Assembly (NCBI GenBank): GCA_023231075.1
Contig: JALNWC010000069.1
Coordinates: 1-9,363 of the forward strand
DNA length: 9,363 nucleotides
Origin: Rhodoferax sp.
Lineage (GTDB): Bacteria; Pseudomonadota; Gammaproteobacteria; Burkholderiales; Burkholderiaceae_C
Reading direction: 5' to 3'
The notes below the pieces were generated by a model. The model was not told where the DNA came from and did not search any database. It saw nothing but the letters and a program-made list of their open reading frames with translations. A program made the position numbers and the translations under genes. Of this stretch, positions 1 to 5,837 are shown piece by piece. Numbering within the stretch: position 1 is the stretch's first letter; the number at the start of each line of letters is the position of its first letter.

Positions 1-632
1 GCCGCGCAATGGGCCCAGGCGTAGGCCACGGCGGAGTCGCCACAGATGGATTCCACCAGCGGCGTCAGGCGCCAGGCCGGGCGCTGCAGCAGCAAGCCCT
101 CGACGCCGCGGTGCTGGTAGCCGAGCTGGATTTCCAGGTGGTGCACCTGCTCGCCATGGCACATGAAGCGAAAGTGGCCGGGCTCGATCACGCTGGCGTG
201 GATCGGGCCCACGGCCACCTCGTGCACCTCGGCACCGCGTACCTTGAAAAACCGGTAATCGGTCAGATGCTCCTGCCGCGCGCCTTCAAAGCGCACCGGC
301 TTGAGCCAGGGGTGGCCCTGCGGCACCAGGCCGGTTTGCTCCCATAACTCGCGTTCAAAAATTTGCGCCGCCGGAAAACTGGTGGCCAGGCTGGGGTAAT
401 GCGAGCCGGGCAGGCCGTGGCCGCGCAGCAGCGTCAGCGCAGCACCGGCGGGCTGAAACACGGCGGTGAGCAGCACGCCGGGTGCATCCGTCGCTGCCGC
501 CGGGCGGCCGAACAGTGTGACCAGGCGTTCGCCAGCCGCCAGCTTGGCGCCGCACTGGGTGGCAAAGTCGGCCAGCGCCAGCGTGGCCAGATCGGCCAGC
601 GGGGTCAGCAGCAGGGGTTGCAATGGTGTCAT
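1..632 (-). CDS. hyfG: Hydrogenase-4-type large subunit (HyfG/HycE-like, NuoC-NuoD fusion), 3' end outside window
   Basis: The first 210 residues are visible; the rest lies beyond the window edge. Residues about 1-120 form a short NuoC-like domain (HYPSLATSFPAAQIFERELW at 78-97 resembles the YPS-x-VPAA-x-W-x-ERE-x-DMYG block of HycE). From about 138 the NuoD/hydrogenase large-subunit domain begins (VAVGPIHASVIEPGHFRF at 139-156, GYQHRGVEGL at 171-180). The start ATG at 632 lies 2 bases after the hyfF stop, so translation is probably coupled. Its Shine-Dalgarno sequence is poor. Where [NiFe] hydrogenases carry the first Ni-binding pair (R-x-C-G-x-C), this protein reads V193-E194-S195-I196-C197-G198-D199, so the first cysteine is replaced by Glu. 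The second, C-terminal CxxC cannot be seen. The family is clear. Activity as a hydrogenase is doubtful, and an Ehr-type or quinone-linked function is the alternative. Confidence 0.88.
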   Translation of the reverse strand, partial: MTPLQPLLLTPLADLATLALADFATQCGAKLAAGERLVTLFGRPAAATDAPGVLLTAVFQPAGAALTLLRGHGLPGSHYPSLATSFPAAQIFERELWEQTGLVPQGHPWLKPVRFEGARQEHLTDYRFFKVRGAEVHEVAVGPIHASVIEPGHFRFMCHGEQVHHLEIQLGYQHRGVEGLLLQRPAWRLTPLVESICGDSAVAYAWAHCA

Positions 633-634
633 GC

Positions 635-2077
635 TCAGCCCCCGATCGAAATGGCCACGGCGCGCAGCAACCGGGTGATGGCGTCGGGCGTGTAGGTGCC
701 CAGCATGATCAAAATGCCGACGAAGCCTAGCTTGGGCAGGGCCGCGATCCATGACTCGTGGACCGGTGGCCCGCTGCGTCTGGAGGGGCCCCACAGCATC
801 GGGAACACAGTGCGTCCGGTGGCGACAAAAATGATCGTGAGCATGACGCACATCAGCGTGAACGCCATCAGGTTGCCGTCCTGCACGATGCCCGACAGGA
901 TCAGCATTTCGGCGATAAAGCTGGCAAAGGGCGGAAAGCCGAGCAGGGCAAAGATGCCCATGGTAAACAGCAGGCCCGAAAACGGCATGACGCGAATCAC
1001 GCCGCTCAAGGGCGCCACCTCGTTGGTGCCATAGACCGCGCGCAGCCGCCCGGCGGTCAAAAAAAGCAGCGACTTGACGAACGCGTTGCTGACGATGTAG
1101 AGCACCACGCCGTAGGCCGCCTCCTTGCCTACCGACAGGCCCAGCGCGATCACGCCCGACGAGCTGACGCAGGCGTAGGCGATCAGGCGCTTGTAATTGC
1201 GTGCCGCCATCACCTGGATGGCCGCCACCACCAGTGACAGGTAGCCCATCACCAGCAGTTCCTGCGAGACAAAGCCGGTCCCCAGACCGTGAAAAATTTG
1301 CAGGATGCGAAACACCGCCACCACGCTGATGTTGTACTGCACCGCCGCCAGCAGCGCGCTGGTGCTGGTGGGCGCAGCCTCGTAGGTTTCGGGCATCCAG
1401 CTGTAGAGCGGTGCCAGCCCGAGCTTGCCGCCCAGGCCGAACAGCATGAACGACAAGCCCAGCCGCTGCCAGGCGTCGCCGCCGGCGGTCAGCGCGCTGC
1501 CCAGCTCATCCACGGCAAAGCTGATCTCCACGCCGCGCAGGTGCGCCGATTGGGTCAGGCACATGAAGCCCAAAAAGGTGATGGCCAGCGTCATGGCCGA
1601 ATACAGCATGTAGCGCCAGGCCACGGCCTTGGGTTTGGCGGCCACACCGCGCGTCACCAGCGGCGCGGCGCACAGCGTGCTGATTTCGATCAGTGCCCAC
1701 AGCAGGATCAGATGGTTGCACATCACGCCCAGGTTGATGACCGCCATGAACAACAGCATCAGGGCCGCGCGCGAGCGGATGTCGCGCGTCAGAACGGGCG
1801 AGGTGCTTTCGCGCGAGTACAGGTACACGCAGATGCCCAGGAACACCGTGTTGATCACCACGACGAAGAGCAGCGAGGTGGCGTCGAGTACCAAGTAGCG
1901 GTTGACAAAATAAATCGGCAGCTGTTCCAGCGGGTGGGTCAGGAAGACACCGATGCTCGTTAGCCAGACCAGCAACGCCACGCCCACCAGCGCGGGCGAC
2001 ACCCAGCGCGTGCCGCGGGCGAAATCGAGGCTCTGGCTGCGCACCGTGCCCAGCGCAGAAGGGGTGGCCGTGATCAT
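635..2077 (-). CDS. hyfF: Hydrogenase-4 subunit F-like proton-channel subunit
   Basis: 480-residue polytopic inner-membrane protein of the NuoL/M/N antiporter-like family (Proton_antipo_M), which moves protons in the membrane arm of complex I-like enzymes. Family charges are in place: Glu131 in WALIEISTL (TM5 glutamate), Lys218 in GGKLGLAPLYSWMPE (TM7 lysine), the ETYEAAPTSTSALLA loop (230-244), Lys335 in SNAFVKSLLFL, and the GFPPFASFIAE segment (380-390). From memory, E. coli HyfF is about 526 residues, so this copy is somewhat shorter. The start at 2077 is supported by a GGAGG Shine-Dalgarno sequence and by the ATGA overlap with the end of hyfE. The stop is 2 bases before hyfG. The operon context separates it from true NuoN/NuoM. 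The exact subunit letter (HyfF rather than HyfD) rests on gene order and overall resemblance. Confidence 0.9.
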   Translation of the reverse strand: MITATPSALGTVRSQSLDFARGTRWVSPALVGVALLVWLTSIGVFLTHPLEQLPIYFVNRYLVLDATSLLFVVVINTVFLGICVYLYSRESTSPVLTRDIRSRAALMLLFMAVINLGVMCNHLILLWALIEISTLCAAPLVTRGVAAKPKAVAWRYMLYSAMTLAITFLGFMCLTQSAHLRGVEISFAVDELGSALTAGGDAWQRLGLSFMLFGLGGKLGLAPLYSWMPETYEAAPTSTSALLAAVQYNISVVAVFRILQIFHGLGTGFVSQELLVMGYLSLVVAAIQVMAARNYKRLIAYACVSSSGVIALGLSVGKEAAYGVVLYIVSNAFVKSLLFLTAGRLRAVYGTNEVAPLSGVIRVMPFSGLLFTMGIFALLGFPPFASFIAEMLILSGIVQDGNLMAFTLMCVMLTIIFVATGRTVFPMLWGPSRRSGPPVHESWIAALPKLGFVGILIMLGTYTPDAITRLLRAVAISIGG

Positions 2078-2685
2078 GCGATTTCCTCCAGCGGTTGGGT
2101 TGGCGGCAACTGGTTGGTCGACTGCCCCCGCACCAGCCAGCTGCCCACGGCCACAGTGGCCACATAGACGCTGCTCACCGCCAGATGCACCGGCAGCGGC
2201 CAGGGCTCGGGCATCTGGGTTTCAAACAGGGCCAGCGCGTTCTCCATGAGCAGCAGCGCCACCAGTTGCGCTGCGGGCTCGTGGTTGGTGGCCAGCACCA
2301 GAAAGGCGATCATGACGGTGGCGGCCATCACGCCCAGCGTCATGGCGCGCACATCGGCGCGGGCGCCGTCGCCAAACTTGAAGGCCAAAATGATCAGTGT
2401 GATGGCGACGCCCCAGGCAAACAGGTTGGAGGGCATCAGGTCGAGTTGGGCCGCGCGTTGTTCGCGTAGCGCCCGGCGCAGCAGGTGCGGCACCAGCCAG
2501 GCGCGGATGAGCAACACCTCCAGCCCGGCCGCCATGGCATGGGTCGATAGTTCGTGGTGCCGGGTCAGGCTGATCCAGCCCAGCGCCAGCGCCTGCAGGC
2601 TGAGCCAGGTGGGTGCGCTGCCAATCTTGCCAAAAAACACCGGGATCACGGTGGCGATCAGGCACAAAATCAAGGCCAGAGTCAT
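2074..2685 (-). CDS. hyfE: Hydrogenase-4 subunit E-like membrane protein (NuoK-related)
   Basis: 203-residue hydrophobic protein with several membrane segments, close in length to E. coli HyfE (about 216). The C-terminal third is the NuoK-related part. LLLMENALALFE (145-156) matches the CLMENG block of E. coli HyfE, where Glu148 would be the membrane acidic residue. The following helix (166-185, ending in SWLVRGQ) has no acid where I recall E. coli HyfE having Asp in IATDAIFAV; here the aligned residue is Ser171. HyfE likely passes conformational or proton movement between the antiporter-like subunits and HyfC. The start at 2685 is chosen over a much longer open frame running upstream because it forms an ATGA overlap with hyfC, has GGAG 10 bases upstream and begins the conserved MTLALIL sequence. 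The upstream part of that frame only shadows hyfC. Confidence 0.87.
   Translation of the reverse strand: MTLALILCLIATVIPVFFGKIGSAPTWLSLQALALGWISLTRHHELSTHAMAAGLEVLLIRAWLVPHLLRRALREQRAAQLDLMPSNLFAWGVAITLIILAFKFGDGARADVRAMTLGVMAATVMIAFLVLATNHEPAAQLVALLLMENALALFETQMPEPWPLPVHLAVSSVYVATVAVGSWLVRGQSTNQLPPTQPLEEIA
2085..2089 (-). promoter_or_regulatory. Ribosome binding site of hyfF (GGAGG)
   Basis: GGAGG, 7 bases before the ATG at 2077, lies inside the last codons of hyfE. It is the strongest Shine-Dalgarno match in the operon and supports the overlap start. Confidence 0.75.
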
Positions 2686-3605
2686 GGTTTGCTTACTCCC
2701 ATACCCACCACCAACATGGCGATCAGCGCCGCGGCCGACGCCAGCAGCACGTAGCGCGGCACCCAGCGCATCGGCAACCGCGCCATGAGCGATTCGACAC
2801 AACCGACCACCAGCGCCACCAGCGCCATGATGGCCAGCGACATGCCGATGGCGGGCAGCGGTGCGACCAGTGGGTCGATCGGATTCAGCAGCGCGGCGAT
2901 CAAGCCGGCATAAAGCGTCATCTTGAGGCCGGCGGCGTATTGCATCGCGGCCAGTTCGGGGCCACTGTGGTCCAGGATCATGACCTCGTGAATCATGGTC
3001 AGTTCCAGGTGGGTCAGCGGATCGTCCACCGGCACCCGGGCGGCTTCGGTTTGCAACAGGATCAGCAGCGCCAGCACCAGCGGCACCACGATGGGGCCAT
3101 AAAAATGCGTGTTGTGCAGGTGCCCGATCAGGTCGGCAAAGCTGCTCATGCCGGTGGCCGCGCTGGCGCTGCCGATGAGCAAAAACAGCGCCGGTTCGGC
3201 GTAGCTGGAAAACGCCGCCTCGCGCGCCGCGCCCATGCCCTCGAAGGCGCTGCCCACGTCCATGGCCGAGATCATGAGCATGATGCGCGCCAGCCCCAGC
3301 GTGTAGGCCACGACGATGAAATCTTGGGAAAACTGCAGCGGCGCAAACTGGCCCAGCAGCGGCACCATGCTGGCCGCCGCCAGACCGCATACCAGCACCA
3401 CGTAAGCGCCGACGCGAAACAGCGGGCTGGCCACCTGGCTCACCACCGGGCGCTTGAAAAGCAGGCGGCGCAAGTCGTAAAACGACTGCCAGATGCGCGG
3501 CCCCTTGCGCCCGGCCCACCAGGATTTGGTGCGGTTGACCAGCCCCACCAGCACAAAAGGCATCAGCAGCACGGCCAGCATGTGGGCCAGGGTGAGCAGC
3601 ATCAT
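2682..3605 (-). CDS. hyfC: Hydrogenase-4 subunit C-like membrane anchor (NuoH family)
   Basis: 307-residue NuoH/HyfC/HycD-family membrane protein (respiratory-chain NADH dehydrogenase subunit 1 superfamily). In complex I-like enzymes this subunit anchors the peripheral arm and lines the quinone-site or proton-coupling channel. Family blocks are visible: GRKGPRIWQSFYDLRRLLFK (32-51), matching the NuoH R-x-GPN...LLQ...KLL region; EGMGAAREAAFSSYAEPAL (122-140); and EAARVPVDDPLTHLELTMIH (187-206) followed by HEVMILDHSGPELA, the charged loop that carries conserved acidic residues. The length equals that of E. coli HyfC and HycD (about 307-315). The ATG at 3605 is followed at once by a second ATG. 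The first is preferred because it sits 7 bases from an AAGGAG and makes the ATGA overlap with hyfB. It is followed directly by hyfE, with no hyfD between them. Confidence 0.91.
   Translation of the reverse strand: MMLLTLAHMLAVLLMPFVLVGLVNRTKSWWAGRKGPRIWQSFYDLRRLLFKRPVVSQVASPLFRVGAYVVLVCGLAAASMVPLLGQFAPLQFSQDFIVVAYTLGLARIMLMISAMDVGSAFEGMGAAREAAFSSYAEPALFLLIGSASAATGMSSFADLIGHLHNTHFYGPIVVPLVLALLILLQTEAARVPVDDPLTHLELTMIHEVMILDHSGPELAAMQYAAGLKMTLYAGLIAALLNPIDPLVAPLPAIGMSLAIMALVALVVGCVESLMARLPMRWVPRYVLLASAAALIAMLVVGMGVSKP
2696..2699 (-). promoter_or_regulatory. Ribosome binding site of hyfE (GGAG)
   Basis: GGAG, 10 bases before the ATG at 2685, lies within the last codons of hyfC. Together with the ATGA overlap it decides the hyfE start. 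Confidence 0.6.
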
Positions 3606-5608
3606 GGCAGCGCTCCTTCGGCCAGCAGCACCAGTGCCGCAATGGTCATGATGGCGGCCAGACCGATGGCAAACGCCAGCCGCGGGTCGTCTTCGTGTAT
3701 CAACCTCGATATCTCGCTGGCCGACTCGTCGCCGTGGCCGATCACGTTGTACAGGCGCCGCTCCACCGCATCCACGCAGTCGGTGATCACATAACTGTCG
3801 CTGGGGAAATAGCCGGCAGGGGCTTTATGGCGTTTGAGCAGCACCAGGATGCCCTTGAAGGGCTTGGCAAAGTCGCTGGAAAAGCTGCTGCCGGTGTATT
3901 GCATGCGCGGGGTTGGCGCGCCATAGCCGCAACCCCAGGTGGCGTTGTGCCGGGGCGGCTGCTTTTGCATGCGCGTGGCCAGCCACCAGACCAGCGCGAT
4001 CAATACCGCCACGGTGGCAGAAATGGCGCCCAGGCGGGAGAGCGCCGCTGCCAGGCCCTGCATGGCTTCAGCGGCAAATGCATCGGGCACGGCGTGCAAA
4101 AACAGCGCGGTCGGGGCCGCCACCAGCGCAAAACCCAGGGTAGGAAAGAGTCCCAGCACCACGGTGCCAGCGGTGTGGATGCCCAGCGGGACCAGCATCC
4201 AGCCGCTCGGCTCATGACCGGCTGGCAGACTGTCGTCGCGCGCGCTGCCCAGAAAAATCACGCCAAAAGCGCGCGTGATGCTCAAGGCCGACACGGCGCC
4301 GACAAAGGCCAGCGCCGTGGCCGCCAGGATGAACGCCAGTTTGGCCCAGATGTTGCCCGCATCGCCGGTGAACAGCCCCGAGTAGATCAGGAACTCGCTG
4401 GCAAAGCCGTTGAAAGGCGGCAGTGCCGAAATGGCCACGCCGCCCACCAGAAAACACATGGCGGTGATCGGCATCAGCTTGAACAAGCCGCCCAGTCGCT
4501 CGATGTCCACCACATGCTTGACCTGATAGACGCAGCCGGCGGCGTAAAACAACTGGCACTTGAAAAACGCGTGGTTGAGCACATGCAGCAGGCCACCGCC
4601 AAAACCCAGCGCCACCAAGGCGGGGTTGTCCCAGCTCAGGCCCAGGCAGCCGACGCCAAAACCGATGCCGGCAATGCCCACGTTCTCGGTGGATGAGTAG
4701 CCGAGCAGGCGCTTGAGGTCACGCTGGCCCACGGTGTAGAGGCCGCCGACCACGGCCGAGGTGACCGAAAAGGCAATCAGAAACCATCCCATCCAGGCGT
4801 CGGGCCTGCCCGAGAGCATCAGGGAATGCAGCAGTGCGTACAGCCCGGCCTTGTGGATCACGCCCGACATCAGCGCCGATACGTGGGCCGGCGCGGCGGC
4901 GTGGGCGCGCGGCAGCCACGAGTGGAACGGGAAAAAGGCCGACTTGAGGCCAAAGCTGGTCACCAGCAGCAAAAACACCACATTGCGCACTGTGCCGGGG
5001 TGCTGGCTCAGCCAGTCGCCATAGTCGTCCAGAAACCACGACTGCGTCTGGGTGTAGAGAATCATCAGCGCAGCCATCAGAAAAATCAGGCCGATGTGGG
5101 TCGATACCAGGTAGTTGAAACCGGCAAAACGCACTTTCTGGTTGGTGTAGTCCCAGATCACCAGCAGCCAGGCCGACAGCGCGGCAACTTCCCAGCCCAG
5201 CAAAAAGGTCACCGCGTGTTCGCCGGTATAGACCAGGATGAAGGACAGCGAAATCATGTTGAGCAGGGCAAAATGCACGCCAACATGGCGCGGACCGTCG
5301 AAATACTTGCGCAGGTAGCCCATGGCATAGACCGCGCCCAGCAGCGTCATGGGCAGCGACCAGCTCAAAAAGAAAGCGCCCAGCGCATCGAGGCGAAAGC
5401 GCAGCGAGCCCATCGGGTAGCCCCAGGGCATCTCGATAAATAGCTCCGGTGCGCCCAGCAGCACCGGAGCTACCGCCAGCCACACCAGTGCGGTGGCGAG
5501 CCCTTGAGAGGCCAGTCCGCAACCGGCGCGCACGGTGTTGCTCACCGGCAGCAGGCACAGGGCGGCGCCGAGCATGAGCACCAGAACGGCAGCGATGAGC
5601 TGGTTCAT
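3602..5608 (-). CDS. hyfB: Hydrogenase-4 subunit B-like proton-channel subunit (NuoL-like)
   Basis: 668-residue polytopic membrane protein, full length compared with E. coli HyfB (about 672). The antiporter-like core spans about 120-450. It shows Glu140 in LLGWEVAALSAWLLV, Lys222 in FGLKSAFFPFHSWLPRAHAA, Lys253 in GVIHKAGLYALL, Lys350 in NHAFFKCQLFYAAG and ALPPFNGFASEF (395-406). These match the buried charged residues that carry protons in NuoL-type subunits. The tail has the HyfB/HycC-specific motif WGCGYGAPTPRMQYTGSSF (558-576), which separates it from NuoL and Mrp antiporters. A final membrane helix lies at about 643-664. It is the first gene of the operon, with the start at 5608 after a modest AAGG 8 bases upstream, and it overlaps hyfC by four bases. 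All the proton-path charges I can check are retained, so energy coupling is probably intact. Confidence 0.93.
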   Translation of the reverse strand: MNQLIAAVLVLMLGAALCLLPVSNTVRAGCGLASQGLATALVWLAVAPVLLGAPELFIEMPWGYPMGSLRFRLDALGAFFLSWSLPMTLLGAVYAMGYLRKYFDGPRHVGVHFALLNMISLSFILVYTGEHAVTFLLGWEVAALSAWLLVIWDYTNQKVRFAGFNYLVSTHIGLIFLMAALMILYTQTQSWFLDDYGDWLSQHPGTVRNVVFLLLVTSFGLKSAFFPFHSWLPRAHAAAPAHVSALMSGVIHKAGLYALLHSLMLSGRPDAWMGWFLIAFSVTSAVVGGLYTVGQRDLKRLLGYSSTENVGIAGIGFGVGCLGLSWDNPALVALGFGGGLLHVLNHAFFKCQLFYAAGCVYQVKHVVDIERLGGLFKLMPITAMCFLVGGVAISALPPFNGFASEFLIYSGLFTGDAGNIWAKLAFILAATALAFVGAVSALSITRAFGVIFLGSARDDSLPAGHEPSGWMLVPLGIHTAGTVVLGLFPTLGFALVAAPTALFLHAVPDAFAAEAMQGLAAALSRLGAISATVAVLIALVWWLATRMQKQPPRHNATWGCGYGAPTPRMQYTGSSFSSDFAKPFKGILVLLKRHKAPAGYFPSDSYVITDCVDAVERRLYNVIGHGDESASEISRLIHEDDPRLAFAIGLAAIMTIAALVLLAEGALP
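3613..3618 (-). promoter_or_regulatory. Ribosome binding site of hyfC (AAGGAG)
   Basis: AAGGAG, 7 bases before the ATG at 3605, lies inside the 3' end of hyfB. It selects the first of the two adjacent ATG codons. Confidence 0.75.
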
Positions 5609-5837
5609 GGGGCTGGCCTTGGGCTGGGCAGGAGGGAAAAGTTAAAACAGTTTGGGAAGGATTTCATGAAGACTCCACACGCGAACGAACACAACAGTTC
5701 AAAGCGTGTGGGGCGGCCCGCAGTGGCGCAGGCGCATGTCGAACTGGCGGCGCTTGGAGAGCGCAAGCCTGGGTTCGTGGGCTCGGTTGCGTGCGTGGCG
5801 TGTCATGAAGCGGCGGATTTTACGCTTGGCCTGGTTT
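5609..5837. other. Non-coding gap between metG stop and hyfB start
   Basis: 229 bases lie between the metG stop and the hyfB start, both genes reading on the minus strand. I recognise no protein in either strand: a 45-codon open stretch after the metG stop (minus) is very basic and resembles nothing I know. No hairpin followed by a T-run is seen, so there is no clear intrinsic terminator for metG. No convincing sigma70 -35/-10 pair and no sigma54-type GG/GC element was found, although the separate function of the hyf genes suggests a promoter here. The minus-strand stretch at 5636-5652 is rich in T and A compared with its surroundings. Confidence 0.6.
5675..5711. repeat. 8-bp inverted repeat upstream of hyfB
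   Basis: Perfect arms CCACACGC (5675-5682) and GCGTGTGG (5704-5711) are separated by 21 bases. The element lies 67 bases upstream of the hyfB start codon. No T-run follows on the minus strand, so it does not look like an intrinsic terminator. Its position would suit an operator for the hyf operon or a weak mRNA structure. An arm length of 8 in GC-rich DNA can arise by chance, so a role is only a suggestion. Confidence 0.35.

Noticed and set aside
2074..3642. Reading hyfE as a 522-residue protein with a long N-terminal extension
   Set aside because: The extension is an out-of-frame shadow of hyfC. The HyfE family length, the Shine-Dalgarno sequence and the ATGA overlap all support the start at 2685.
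2613..3794. 393-codon plus-strand open frame opposite hyfC
   Set aside because: Its composition is extremely rich in Gln, His and Arg, typical of antisense frames of membrane-protein genes. It spans the hyfB/hyfC junction and resembles no protein.
1..5608. Operon as respiratory complex I (nuo) or as an Mrp Na+/H+ antiporter
   Set aside because: The HyfB tail motif (CGYGAPTPRMQYT), HyfE, the NuoC-NuoD fusion and the gene order are those of hydrogenase-4-like complexes. No nuoA, J or K neighbours and no mrp genes are present.
5750..5768. GCGCT/AGCGC and overlapping GCTTG/CAAGC small hairpins downstream of metG
   Set aside because: Five-base arms that compete with each other and have no T-run on the minus strand are too weak to call a metG terminator.
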